Source: Saprospiraceae bacterium (GTDB taxonomy: Bacteria > Bacteroidota > Bacteroidia > Chitinophagales > Saprospiraceae). From it: DNA of 64,000 bases. This document shows positions 45,972-55,800 of this stretch, piece by piece (the first letter of the stretch is position 1; every line of letters starts with the position of its first letter). Below the pieces are notes generated by a model that had not been told where the DNA came from, did not search any database, and saw nothing but the letters and a program-made list of their open reading frames with translations. The translations under genes and the position numbers were made by a program. The stretch lies in the NCBI GenBank assembly GCA_020436935.1, contig JAGQWX010000019.1, positions 18,554 through 82,553 of the forward strand. The letters run 5' to 3'.

Positions 45972-46574
45972 TCAATAAGCATAAGCTTTTTGGTCTGCTT
46001 CTATTTTAATGGGCTCAAATTTGGTGGGTATTTGTACATATTCAAAAGAAGACGTGATGCCGGCTTCAGAAGTGAAATAGCCCAGCAGTGTCAGCTCTTT
46101 CATCAATCTCCAGAAAGGCAGACCTTTTGCCTGAGCCTTCATGGTTTCTTCATCGATATTGTCGCCGATTTTGGTCTGTTTGACGTCTCTGGCCTTCATT
46201 TCCTCCTTCGCATCTGCTTCCAGTTTTTGCAACCTCGCAGTTTTTTCTTCCGAAGACATGCCCGTAAAATCTTCTGCAGCTAAAGCCTGGACGCCTTCCA
46301 TGAAACTGGTTTGCTCAGGTTTTTTATAGCAATCCAGAATCATCATCTCTATAAAGGCAGGAACGCCGGCGTCTATGGCTCCGGGAGTATCGGTTTTTGG
46401 CAAAATCAGCTCAGCAATTTCGCTCACTATCTTCCGGTGTACATCACTGAGGGCGAATTCATCAGATATAGATGCTTCCCGATTTTTACAGCTTTTTAAT
46501 GCAAGCAAAGTGGGTGCGGATATAACACCTCCCAGAAGAAGGGCAGCTTTTTTGATCGAATCACGTCTGTTCAT
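45972..46574 (-). CDS. Gluconate 2-dehydrogenase subunit 3 family protein
   Basis: 200 residues. The N-terminus MNRRDSIKKAALLLGGVIS is a Tat-like signal with a paired Arg, followed by a Cys that could be lipidated (LKSC). The family pattern is present: VHRKIVSEIAELILPKTDTPGAIDAGVPAFIEMMI and FWRLMKELTLLGYFTSEAG (shown in pieces; the latter near residues 150-170). Subunit 3 is a small exported partner of the GMC-type large subunit. The gene pair is in the order subunit 3, large subunit, as usual, 47 bases apart. The divergent region upstream contains an inverted repeat that may be an operator. Confidence 0.92.
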   Translation of the reverse strand: MNRRDSIKKAALLLGGVISAPTLLALKSCKNREASISDEFALSDVHRKIVSEIAELILPKTDTPGAIDAGVPAFIEMMILDCYKKPEQTSFMEGVQALAAEDFTGMSSEEKTARLQKLEADAKEEMKARDVKQTKIGDNIDEETMKAQAKGLPFWRLMKELTLLGYFTSEAGITSSFEYVQIPTKFEPIKIEADQKAYAY

Positions 46575-46601
46575 GGCTCAGTTTTAGAATACAAAAATTG
46601 C

Positions 46602-46664
46602 ATACCAAGCGGAATAAGGTTTTTTCGCAACAAATAAGTGGTCATTTCCTATTCCGTTTGGTAT
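46602..46664. repeat. 15-base inverted repeat in the divergent promoter region
   Basis: ATACCAAGCGGAATA (46602-46616) and TATTCCGTTTGGTAT (46650-46664) match at 14 of 15 positions around a 33-base centre. It lies 27 bases before the dehydrogenase subunit 3 gene. The whole 384-base gap (46575-46958) has no gene and must hold promoters for both directions. Confidence 0.65.
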
Positions 46665-46958
46665 AAATCCGGATTTTGCTTTTGGGCTGTCCTTTCCTTA
46701 TCACAGACATTTTGTAATAAAATTGCAGCTTACAGGAAATTGAAAAGGCGTTATGCAAGACCCAACGATTTGTACTTTGTAAATGTATTATAAATTATAT
46801 AAATGTAAAATTCGGCTAACAATATAATGGGTAAAAGAGTGGATTTACTTTGCGCTATTCCGGATACAGGGCCGAAAATCCTCCCTTTTCATACAAAATT
46901 CCTACTGAGTTCTCCAAAGGGTCGTAGATTTATATTTTCTATTATTAGACATACATAA

Positions 46959-49400
46959 ATGTTCCAGGAATTGTATACCTACTTCGCTTTGCAACGAATA
47001 TTTTTCATTCTTTTGATCTTTACATGGTCCATGGAAACTGTTGTTGCACAAAATGGTGGTATATCCATTTCAGGCAAAGTTGCTGAAAGTGAGGGTGGAG
47101 AAGGTATTCCTTTTGCCACCATTATTTTAAAGACAAAAGCCGATACAACATTCATCAAAGGAACCATAAGCAACGAAGAAGGTCTGTTTGTTTTAACGGA
47201 GTTGAATGCCGGGACTTATTTTTTGGAGCTGAGTTCTTTGGGTTTTCAAACTAAGTATGTTGCAATCCTCATTGGTCAGATGAGCGCTTATCAAAATGCA
47301 GGAAATATATTTCTGACCCGCATGACAGAGCAGCTGGATGAAATCGTTGTAAATGCGCAAAGGGACGAAGTAAATGCGGGCTTGAATAAGAAAACCTACA
47401 GTATTGAAGACAACCTTAGTCAAAGCGGTGGTTCTGTTCTACAGGCAGTAAGCAACTTACCTGGCGTAACCATATCCCAAGAGGGCAAGATGCAACTGCG
47501 GGGAAGTGAACGGATTATGGTTTTAATTGATGGTCAGCAGTCAGCACTGACAGGATATGACGGGCAAAAGGGACTTGATAATATTCCTGCTTCCGCCATC
47601 GACAGAATTGAAGTTATCAATAATCCTTCTTCCAGGTATGAGTCCAATGGCAACGCCGGCATCATCAATATCATTTTGAAAAAATCCGGCCGTGAGGGCT
47701 TGCATGGTTCTGTGGGCCTGTCACTGGGAGTGGGAGCTCTCTGGGAGAAAAGGGAAAATTTGCCTGCTGTTGGGATGCAGTTTCGTGATACCCCAAAATT
47801 TAACCCATCTTTTTCAATGAATTATAAAAAGAATAATACCAATTTATTCCTTCAGGCAGATTATTTATATCAACAAACTTTAAATAAAAACGAATTTTCA
47901 ACCAGAAATTATGAAGATGGTACGACCATTCTCCAACAGATAAGGAGAAACAGGACAACAGGCTTGCCAACAGCAAAAGTGGGTATAGATCACGGTTTCA
48001 GTCCAAATGATCTATTGACCATTTCAGGCTTTTATAGCCAGGAAATTATTGATGATCGGGGCTACAACCCATACTTTCTAAATGACCTCAATAACAGGTT
48101 TCGATTGTGGCAGTTTATTGAAGATGAGGTCAAATACACTGCCGCAGCAAATGCCAGCTATACCCATAAATTTCCCCAGGCCGGACATACGATTGGCTTG
48201 ATCTATAATTATTCTTTTCATCGGGAAGATGAGAAATATTTTTTTACCAATTCCCAGGCCAATTTTTCCGGTACGGATGCCTTTGCCCTGATATCTGATG
48301 AGTCCATCCACGATTTTGGTTTGGATTATCAAAAACCAGTCAGACAGGGCCACCTGGAAGCAGGATTAAAAATGAGGTTTAGAACCATTCCGGTAAACAT
48401 GCAATTTATGCCCGGCTTGAATTCTCAAATTGACGCCAATGCTGGTGGTTGGGCTGATTATTATGAAAATATTCCGGCAGCATACACCAACTATATTTAC
48501 GAGCAAGCTGACTTTGATGTGGAGGCAGGCCTTCGCGTAGAATATGTTTGGGTCGATTACAAAGTCAATCCCGACCACAACACCTACAAAAGTGACGGTT
48601 ATCGTTACTTTCAACCTTTTCCCAGTCTGCGATTTACTTATAAAATGGGGCCCAGCAACCGTCTTTCAGTCTTTTACAACAGGCGGGTCGACCGTCCTAA
48701 TGAAGTAGACATCAGGATTTTTCCAAAGTATGATGAACCTGAACTGATCAAAGTGGGCAATCCCTCTCTTAAACCACAGTTTACCAATACGATCGAAGCT
48801 GGCTTCAAACATTTGATGGAAAATGGCAATTTTTATGCCGCAGCATATCACAAAATGATCGATGGCACCATAGTCAGAATTGCCACCAGGGTAGATGATA
48901 GCAGGTTGTTGTACAATGTTTTTCAAAATGCAGGCAAGAGTACCAATACAGGGCTAGAAGTGGTTTGGCAATGGGATGCAGTCAAAATATTATCGATCAA
49001 TAGCAACATAAACGTCTACAGAAATATCATACAGCCATTTTCCGTTATAAACTTATACCCCAGTCCCAGTCCTTTTAACTCCGCAAAACAGAGTTTTACC
49101 TCCGGCAATATTAAAGTCAATTTCAAAGCTAAATTCAGTAAAAACTTTGAATCTCAACTCACTGCGATATATTTGGCCAAAGACATTTTACCTCAAGGGA
49201 GTATAGGCCCGCGTTTTAGCGTGGATGGTGGATTGAAATGGTCCATCCAGAAAGGTAAAGGGGCTCTTTTATTGAACGCTACAGATCTTTTCAATACGCT
49301 GAAGATTCAGACCTACATCAATGGCAATGATTTTACAATGGAGAGCACCAATTACCTGGAAACACAGGTGATAAGGATGGGTTACCAGTTTAAGTTTTAA
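46959..49400 (+). CDS. TonB-dependent receptor, outer membrane beta-barrel family 3
   Basis: 813 residues. A signal peptide ends around VVAQ (residue 30). Next come a carboxypeptidase-regulatory-like domain (ISGKVAESEGGEGIPFATII, residues 35-115), a plug domain (QAVSNLPGVTISQEGKMQLRG, then RIEVINNPSSRYESNGNAGI, residues 145-240) and a long barrel without the SusC-specific features, ending in GYQFKF. This architecture (Pfam OMP_b-brl_3) is common in the Bacteroidota; substrates are mostly unknown and may include siderophores, peptides or sugars. No SusD partner follows. The barrel end and length fit a complete protein. Confidence 0.93.
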   Translation: MFQELYTYFALQRIFFILLIFTWSMETVVAQNGGISISGKVAESEGGEGIPFATIILKTKADTTFIKGTISNEEGLFVLTELNAGTYFLELSSLGFQTKYVAILIGQMSAYQNAGNIFLTRMTEQLDEIVVNAQRDEVNAGLNKKTYSIEDNLSQSGGSVLQAVSNLPGVTISQEGKMQLRGSERIMVLIDGQQSALTGYDGQKGLDNIPASAIDRIEVINNPSSRYESNGNAGIINIILKKSGREGLHGSVGLSLGVGALWEKRENLPAVGMQFRDTPKFNPSFSMNYKKNNTNLFLQADYLYQQTLNKNEFSTRNYEDGTTILQQIRRNRTTGLPTAKVGIDHGFSPNDLLTISGFYSQEIIDDRGYNPYFLNDLNNRFRLWQFIEDEVKYTAAANASYTHKFPQAGHTIGLIYNYSFHREDEKYFFTNSQANFSGTDAFALISDESIHDFGLDYQKPVRQGHLEAGLKMRFRTIPVNMQFMPGLNSQIDANAGGWADYYENIPAAYTNYIYEQADFDVEAGLRVEYVWVDYKVNPDHNTYKSDGYRYFQPFPSLRFTYKMGPSNRLSVFYNRRVDRPNEVDIRIFPKYDEPELIKVGNPSLKPQFTNTIEAGFKHLMENGNFYAAAYHKMIDGTIVRIATRVDDSRLLYNVFQNAGKSTNTGLEVVWQWDAVKILSINSNINVYRNIIQPFSVINLYPSPSPFNSAKQSFTSGNIKVNFKAKFSKNFESQLTAIYLAKDILPQGSIGPRFSVDGGLKWSIQKGKGALLLNATDLFNTLKIQTYINGNDFTMESTNYLETQVIRMGYQFKF

Positions 49401-49731
49401 GAGTGCATTTAATGGCGTGGCACTTTTAATATGAAATGAAAGATAAATGTTGATGCCAGGAATTGTTTAGCGTTAGGGGTTTAGAGTTTATTTGGTTTGT
49501 TTTCAACAAATCAAACAGAGATGAACTAATGAAATACAACCGTTTTGATGCTTTGATAACTCTGAGGGTAGCTTGTTTTGCTATTTTATTTTCTGTCAGC
49601 TGAGATCTGTTCTTATAAGATTTGAAACTTGACGCTGTTAAAATTTGTTATTCATTTTGCTTAAATTTGTAGATATTTGGTTAAGTATAAATTCTAACTA
49701 CAAATTTAATTTCACTACAATAATATGTGTC
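49401..49731 (+). other. Intergenic region with weak terminator and a -7 box for the toxin-antitoxin pair
   Basis: Just after the receptor stop codon AGTGC (49402-49406) pairs with GCACT (49420-49424), followed by four T, a weak terminator. A perfect -7 box, TAAATTTG, lies at 49662-49669 and could drive the antitoxin gene, although its best -33 (TTTG at 49644) is only 14 bases away. Nothing else is seen. Confidence 0.4.
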
Positions 49732-49956
49732 ATGACTTACCAGAAGACTTATAATGTTAATCAAGATAAAAAGTTGATCATTGAACTGCCTGAACAATTC
49801 AGTTCAAGTAAGAGAGTGCATGTTACAATCGAAGATGTAGATGAAGATCGGGCTGCAAAAATTGAGCTGCTTAAGAAAGCAAAAAACGACAAATTATTTC
49901 TTGCCGATATACATGAAATTAATTCAGATTTTGAATCCGCAGACGCCGATATATAG
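49732..49956 (+). CDS. Antitoxin of a PemK/MazF-type system
   Basis: 74 residues from the ATG at 49732; the frame is open further up but without a good start. The N-terminal part (YQKTYNVNQDKKLIIELPEQF) fits a small DNA-binding or strand-rich dimerisation domain, and the acidic C-terminal half (DEDRAAKIELLKKAKNDKLF, then HEINSDFESADADI) is what would wrap round the toxin. No named antitoxin family is certain. Its stop codon shares one base with the GTG start of the MazF-like gene, a classical toxin-antitoxin layout, which is the main evidence for the role. Confidence 0.75.
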   Translation: MTYQKTYNVNQDKKLIIELPEQFSSSKRVHVTIEDVDEDRAAKIELLKKAKNDKLFLADIHEINSDFESADADI

Positions 49957-50312
49957 TGAAGATAGAGAAGTGGAGTATTTGGCGTGCGAATCTTGATCCG
50001 GTTGTTGGATCTGAGCAGGGTAAAACAAGACCGGTAATAATCATAAGTGAAAACGATGTCAACAGTATTTTAGGTATCGTAAACATTATTCCAGTTACTT
50101 CAAGAAAATCAGGTAGAAATATTTATCCAAATGAGGTTTTATTGCCGGAAAATTCCTTTGGATTAATCAGTGAGTCCATAGCGTTGTGCCATCAGATAAG
50201 AACGATTGATAAAAGGAGGTTGACTCATAAATATGGCAGTGTTGATCTTGACAAAATACAGGAAGAGATTTTTGATGCTCTATGTTTTCAATTAGGTTTG
50301 AACCGTAGGTAA
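49956..50312 (+). CDS. PemK/MazF-family mRNA interferase toxin
   Basis: 118 residues with a GTG start overlapping the antitoxin stop (TAGTG). The MazF fold is clear: IWRANLDPVVGSEQGKTRPVIII at the start (the loop GSEQGKTRP holds the catalytic Arg), then NIIPVTSRKS and a late Ser/Thr-containing strand SIALCHQIRTIDKRRL. MazF toxins are sequence-specific endoribonucleases that stop growth when the antitoxin is lost. Length is normal, and no disruption is seen. This pair opens the accessory region that holds the DUF262, HEPN-like and helicase genes. Confidence 0.92.
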   Translation: MKIEKWSIWRANLDPVVGSEQGKTRPVIIISENDVNSILGIVNIIPVTSRKSGRNIYPNEVLLPENSFGLISESIALCHQIRTIDKRRLTHKYGSVDLDKIQEEIFDALCFQLGLNRR

Positions 50313-50372
50313 AACAGATTTTATATTTTATTTTTTGATGAGAATGCCATTGCCAATAAAACAGATTAAGTT

Positions 50373-50908
50373 ATGACACAAACCCTCTATCAAAAGGCGA
50401 TGAAGTTCGCCGGCGAAAAACACAAAGACCAAAAGGTGCCAGGTACTGAAGCCAATTACCTGCTCCATATCTCTAATGTCGCCATGGAGATATTTATGGC
50501 GGGCATCCACAACAATAACTTTGACCTGGATTATGCCATCCAGGTAGCGGTGCTCCACGATGTGCTGGAAGATACCGCAACCAGCTTCGATGAATTATCT
50601 GATAATTTTGGGGAAAGAGTTGCCGTAGGTGTAAAAGCGTTGACCAAAGATGATACGCTTTCTTCAAAAGAAGCAAAGATTTCTGACAGCTTAAGTCGGA
50701 TAAATTTGCTTGAAAAAGAAGTGGGTATGGTCAAGCTGGCGGATCGGATCACCAATCTTCAGGAAGGCCAAAGACCTGGAATCAGGAAAAGATCAAAAAA
50801 TATCTGGAAGAAGCACAAACCATTGCCGCGTCTTTGAAGGGCAAGAATGAATACCTGAATGCCAGGTTGGAGGAGAAGATTAGGGCATATCATCAATTTA
50901 TTCAGTGA
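50373..50908 (+). pseudogene. HD-domain (p)ppGpp-hydrolase-like gene with a one-base frameshift
   Basis: The first frame gives 131 residues with the RelA/SpoT-type HD set: His32 in LLHISN, His62-Asp63 in VLHDVLEDT (with Glu66 and Asp67) and Asp124 in KLADRITNLQ. After about 50765 the similarity moves into another frame: from 50771 it reads KTWNQEKIKKYLEEAQTIAA and on to the TGA at 50906-50908, as expected for the end of this family. The original frame instead gives a basic nonsense tail ending at 50837. A single lost base after the codons for LQE explains both. The intact protein would be about 178 residues, a small MESH1/HD_4-like alarmone hydrolase. It could be a true pseudogene or a sequencing error; the catalytic residues all lie before the shift. 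Confidence 0.8.
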
Positions 50909-50954
50909 TAGAATTTGTTTTGGGTGATAGTGGGTAATATGTTTGTTTAGGGAG

Positions 50955-50985
50955 TTTGAAAAGTTGTTAAGACCAATTATATTTG
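50955..50985 (+). promoter_or_regulatory. Strong Bacteroidota-type promoter ahead of the DUF262-HEPN genes
   Basis: TTTG at 50955-50958 and TATATTTG at 50978-50985, with a 19-base spacer, match the consensus in full. The start codon at 51082 is 96 bases downstream, so the transcript would carry a leader of about 90 bases that includes GTTGGGCACA (51044-51053). Confidence 0.75.
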
Positions 50986-51043
50986 GGTAGAAGATTTCTG
51001 AAAAATGCGAAAGAGTGATACAAGGATGTAGCGTATTTTAAGA

Positions 51044-51053
51044 GTTGGGCACA
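51044..51053 (+). other. GTTGGGCACA core, inverted partner of the site after the HEPN gene
   Basis: GTTGGGC fits the GTTRRRY core at which integron integrases cut. The exact reverse complement, TGTGCCCAAC, is at 52702-52711, so the two genes in between are bracketed by a 10-base inverted repeat. No stem partner is seen on the upstream side. Confidence 0.4.
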
Positions 51054-51081
51054 ATTATAAAAACAGACAAATCACATAGAA

Positions 51082-52185
51082 ATGGACGAAAATAAATACA
51101 CAGAAGAGTTTACAGAAGAACTTGACAGGGAAGAAGAAAAGCAATCAGAAACTGATGATTATGCTGAAGTTCCACCTTCTGACATTGTAGCTTTCAATGA
51201 ACTTAGGTCCTGTGCTGACTTAGTAAGAATGTATAAGACCAAACAATTAGAGATTCAGCCTGATTTTCAAAGAGATGTAGTTTGGTCTAAAGCATCTCAA
51301 ACGAGATTTATAGACTCGTTGATAAAACAACTACCGATTCCAAGTATGTGTGTAAGTCTTGACTATAAAACAGGTAAAAGGTTAATGATTGATGGCTTAC
51401 AAAGAATATCAAGTATCATATATTTCCTAACTGACGATAAATGGAAATTATCTGCCTTAGAAGACATCGAAAAAACTATTTCTGGTAAAACCGTTGAGCA
51501 GATAAAAAATAAGAACTATGAACTCTACAGTAGATTAGAAAATTTAACCATTCCCATAACTGTACTTAGATGTGACTATTCCAAGAAAAGTCATATGCAT
51601 TATTTATTTACTATTTTTCATAGATTAAACACAGGTGGTAATAAGCTTAATAATCAAGAAATTAGAAATTGCATTTTCTATGGCGACTTCAATAACTTAT
51701 TAAAGGGATTAACTCGTTATACAAATTTCCAAAAGTTATTTGATATAGACCCTGAAAAAACGTATCGATTTACCTACGAAGAAATAATCTTAAGATTTCT
51801 TGCACTAAATGAAAGCTACGAAACGTATCCGGGAAAATTAGCCAAATATCTAAACGATTATATGGATGATAAAAGGTCAATTACAGAAGCTGAATTGGCA
51901 GAGAAAAGACATTTATTCGAGAGAGTTATCGACTTAATCTACTTACGTATTTTAGATAGACAACCAATGCCAAAACTTAGTAAGGCTACAATGGAAGGAA
52001 TAATGGTGGGAATATCTAGAAACATTAATGCACTTGAAAACAAAACTGATATTGAATTAAGACAAAAGCTTGCAGAACTAAGAGCAGACGAAAACTATTC
52101 TGTTGACAATCTTAAAGAAGGGTTATCAGCAAAAGAAAAAGTAGTGAATAGACTTAATAGATCGGTTGAAATTTTCAATTTCTAA
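51082..52185 (+). CDS. DUF262 (ParB/sulfiredoxin-like) protein
   Basis: 367 residues. An acidic N-terminal tail (residues 1-32) is followed by the DUF262 fold: IQPDFQRDVVWSKASQTRFI (Asp61-Phe62-Gln63-Arg64), PIPSM, and RLMIDGLQRISSI (Asp104-Gly-Leu-Gln-Arg108), the ParB-like nucleotide-binding site. IFHRLNTGGNKLNNQEIRN is also typical. DUF262 is the GmrS-type half of type IV restriction enzymes, usually joined to or beside a DUF1524 HNH nuclease; no HNH domain is present here, and the partner is instead a HEPN-like protein that overlaps by one base (TAATG). Codon use is more A+T-rich than in the housekeeping genes. A role in defence is inferred from family and neighbours. Confidence 0.88.
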   Translation: MDENKYTEEFTEELDREEEKQSETDDYAEVPPSDIVAFNELRSCADLVRMYKTKQLEIQPDFQRDVVWSKASQTRFIDSLIKQLPIPSMCVSLDYKTGKRLMIDGLQRISSIIYFLTDDKWKLSALEDIEKTISGKTVEQIKNKNYELYSRLENLTIPITVLRCDYSKKSHMHYLFTIFHRLNTGGNKLNNQEIRNCIFYGDFNNLLKGLTRYTNFQKLFDIDPEKTYRFTYEEIILRFLALNESYETYPGKLAKYLNDYMDDKRSITEAELAEKRHLFERVIDLIYLRILDRQPMPKLSKATMEGIMVGISRNINALENKTDIELRQKLAELRADENYSVDNLKEGLSAKEKVVNRLNRSVEIFNF

Positions 52186-52700
52186 TGTTTATGGTAGTTA
52201 AAAAGTATATTGAAGCACTCTTGGATGATATGGAAAGGAAATATAACTCTGCCCTTTCCTCAACCAATCCATTAGAGCCGACTTATTATTCCAAATTGGC
52301 TGTTTTAGAATATTGCGGATGGATTGAAGAAACATTTGACATTATTGTAAGGCGTTCTGTTAAAGGAAAAATCAAAACTACGCCATTTAAACAAATGCTT
52401 GAATTTAGTGTGATTGGAAACACCTACGCATTTCAATACAAAGAAGATTTCAGACCAATGCTTAGAAATGCGATTGGTATTTCAAAAATGGAAAAAATTG
52501 AACAGTATCTTGAACATTCAACTCAGTTAGACACCCTTATAAGTGAGTTACAGGCTATTAAAAGAGATAGAAATGATGCCGCTCATACTTGGATAGTCGG
52601 TGCTACTAAAACATATCCGGCACCGTCTCAAATAAAAGGAAGGTTAAACAAAGTATATCCAATTATGCGGAACATTTATAGAGAAATTATTAAAGAATAG
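52185..52700 (+). CDS. HEPN-like small helical protein, partner of the DUF262 gene
   Basis: 171 residues, all helical in appearance. It contains IKRDRNDAAHTW with Arg129-x4-His134, the Rx4-6H motif that forms the RNase active site in HEPN domains, preceded by a long helix (TQLDTLISELQAI). The first part (VKKYIEALLDDMERKYN, YSKLAVLEYCGWIEETFD) fits the helical core of the RiboL-PSP/Abi-type HEPN group. There is no signal peptide. The ATG overlaps the stop of the DUF262 gene (TAATG), so the two are translated together. I do not recognise a named family; the HEPN assignment rests on the motif and context. Confidence 0.65.
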   Translation: MFMVVKKYIEALLDDMERKYNSALSSTNPLEPTYYSKLAVLEYCGWIEETFDIIVRRSVKGKIKTTPFKQMLEFSVIGNTYAFQYKEDFRPMLRNAIGISKMEKIEQYLEHSTQLDTLISELQAIKRDRNDAAHTWIVGATKTYPAPSQIKGRLNKVYPIMRNIYREIIKE

Positions 52701-52701
52701 C

Positions 52702-52836
52702 TGTGCCCAACAGCACCTACCCAAAAGTGGCGGTTCAGTGGTTAAATCAAGCTTTGTGCTTCTGTCAAAGTTTATGCTTGGTTGACAGTGAAGTGCTCCG
52801 AAATCGCCACCTTCGGGTAGCTGCAAAACGTTGTGC
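52702..52836 (+). repeat. Long imperfect inverted repeat resembling an integron attC site
   Basis: The element starts with GCCCAAC (52705-52711, fits RYYYAAC) and ends with GTTGTGC (52830-52836, one base off GTTRRRY). Inside, CTACCCAAAAGTGGCG pairs with CGCCACCTTCGGGTAG (16 bases, two wobbles), GCA/TGC pairs between this stem and the outer CAAC/GTTG, leaving unpaired bases as in attC spacers, and CTGTCAA/TTGACAG forms the inner stem. It directly follows the HEPN-like stop codon. The length of about 130 bases is within the attC range. No integrase gene is in the window. Confidence 0.55.
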
Positions 52837-52861
52837 TTCATGCAGAAAAAATTAATTATTA

Positions 52862-55800
52862 GTGAAAAAGGACAAATACCTTCAAATATTTAATTACCTC
52901 AAAGAGTTCTCGAAACTTAGAAGTAATCCTGTCCGTGATATTGAAGCTCAAGAAACACAATATCCTGAAAAATTTTGGCTGGACGACATTCCCGAAAATG
53001 AACTTTTTGAAAACATTATCAGAAGCGACTTCAACGAAGACAACGACTATTGGTTAAAAGTAAGGAAGCCTAAAGAGCCAACGAAACCAGAATTTTCCAA
53101 GCTTACGGAAAACTTGGAAAAATGGATTGACAAGCCAACATTATTAAATGAAGAAGATGAACCTAAGTTAAAGGAATCACTTGAAATCAATGGAGAAACT
53201 CTTTCAATCGAAAATTTCCCAGAACTTGAAAAAGAATTACAGCAATACATTCACAAAAAATGGATTGATGACTTGATAGAATATAACGAGAAACTCAAAG
53301 CATACAGAATTGAACATGAGAAGTATGAGAAATTAAACTCTGTCTACAAACAACTTTTCCGAATATTCAACAAGACCCAGCAATTTGGAGAAGAGTACGA
53401 ATTAGTGGTTGGTGTCGGACTATTGAACTTCAAGGAAAATGATGAAAGACCGAAGATTTTCAGACATATTTTGACCCAAAGAGTTGACATTAACTTCGAG
53501 TACTCTCAAAAGGACTCCCATATTTTCGTTTCACCAAACTTAGAATCTACACCCCAGATTGAAACTGATTCCATCCTTGACTTATTTGACCAGTTTGATT
53601 CGCAAAACATCATAGATGCCGAAAAGGCGGTAGAAAACTACATTAAAGAGAAAAATATTGAAACAATTTTTAGCAACACAGGAGATGCCCTACAAATGTT
53701 TGCAGAAAGGGTTTCTCCTGATGGCAGCTATAACCACTTAATTGAAAAGCCAAATAGAACTCCTTCAAAACCAAATATCACTTTTTCCCCAGCTCTCTTA
53801 CTTAGAAAAAGAAATACCCAAAGTTTTACCGCTCTATATGAGAAGATATTGGAGAATATTGAAAATGGTGAAGATAGTCTTGAAATTCCGACAATTAATG
53901 ACCTTATAGGCATCCACCCCAATATTGAAGATGATAATTCTCTATCAGATAACTCAGTTAATAGTTCACAGATTGAGCCAATATTTTTCCCGAAGGAATA
54001 CAATGACGAACAATTAGAGATAGTAGAAAAAGCTAAAAGAAACAATAAAGTTCTCGTTCAAGGCCCTCCAGGTACTGGAAAATCACACACTATTGCCAAT
54101 TTAATTTGCCACTTGCTCGCAAACGGTAAAAAGGTTCTAATTACCGCCTATACAAAAAGGGCATTGGAAGTTCTAAAAGGTAAACTCCCTCCTGAATTTC
54201 AAGATTTGGCAGTAAACCTTTTGAGTGGGGACTCATCTTCCATCCAAGACTTGGAATCAAGTGTCAATGCTATAAATGATGAATTATCAAGAGCCAATCT
54301 AACTCAATATCAATTACAAATTGATGAGTTTGAAAAGGATTTAAAGAATACGAGAGAATCAATCGCTGAAACCTCAAACAGTCTTGTCAAGATTAAGGAA
54401 AAAGCAACAAGAAAACAGGAGGTTAACGAGAAATACAAAGGAACTCTAACTGAAATTGCTGAAAATCTTGAAAGAGATACGCCATTATTCGAATGGTACG
54501 AAGACGATTTCAGTAATATTGAAAATAATGAGTTGCTATCTCGTCTAACGGAATTCATTCAACTGTATGAAAACTACAAGCAAATTGAAACAGATGAATT
54601 TGATTTTGAAATCCCTGACACAAACAAATTACTTACTGCTAACCAGTTAAGGGAATATTCAACTCTTATTGCCAAGCTTTCTAATGGTTCTTTTCCAAAA
54701 GATGCTAACTTAAAAATTTCATGTTCTGATTTTGAGCAACTATTTCAACATCTAAATAATCTTCAAAACTTTTACAAAGAAGTAGATAAGTTCCAGATTG
54801 ACTTTGCCTCTTCTGTTATAGAATCCTTTTTGAAAGGCAAAAATCAGGAATGGTTGCAAATATTGAATCAGTCAAAGTCAGTGCTCGAAAAATTTGAAAA
54901 GTATGATTTACGTCAGATTGACAAGGATATTGAAGTTTCTTATCCTCAGGACAAAAGTTTAAAGCAGCTTAAAAATGATGCTCAAGTACTTCTTACATAC
55001 TTAAATGAAGGTAATCCGTTATCAGGATTTACTTTTTCAATTAAAAAGGCATTTCTACCAAGAGAAATAAAAGAACGTCTTTATTTTATTGAAGCGGTTC
55101 GTGTCAATGGAAGTCCTTGCGATACCATTGAAGAATATGAAACTGTATTGAAGGATATTTCTTTTCACCAAGACTTTATTGAGCTATCAGAAATTTGGGG
55201 AAAAGAAGAGCCAAAAGGAAACTTACTGTTCAAGAAGATTTCATTTTTCAAGCAAATTCACTTTGAAGTGCTGCGCTTATCAAAATTAATAGAAGAAGCA
55301 AAAGCAGTGAAATTGGCTATTGAATCTATTAGCAATTTGCAGATAAAACTTTTTGATAATGAAGGCCTAAAGACATCTTTTCTCAAAGCCGAGTACAGTA
55401 AATTAAAAGAGAGCATTTCGGAGTTTGAAGAGTTAATTAATCAATCTACCGCATATCTGAATAATTTTGTTCCAAAAGGCTACCACCCAATTAAGGAAAA
55501 CATAATTGAAGCATACAACAACCTTGACTTCCACACTTATGAAGAATTACTGAACCGAATTGAAAAGTTAGCCTATGGAAAAGAGAACTTTCTGAATTTC
55601 AGAAATTTACGTTCAGAGCTTTATTTTAAAATCCCATCCACAATAAAATTGGTAGAGGACGATTCCTTTTCAGCTAAGGGTGTAGAAAATTTAAAACAAG
55701 CAATATATTTCAGAAATGCTCAACATCAACTTGAAGAGCTGATGGATGTGAATTATGAAAATCAACTCATTCAAAACCTTAGTGAATTAGAACGGAAGGA

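Noticed and set aside
51001..51081. attI or full attC site upstream of the DUF262 gene
   Set aside because: Only a GTTGGGC core is present; no pairing partner, integrase binding repeats or intI gene could be seen.
52644..52841. Minus-strand frame across the attC-like element
   Set aside because: It is an artefact of the inverted repeat; it overlaps the HEPN-like gene and has no family features.
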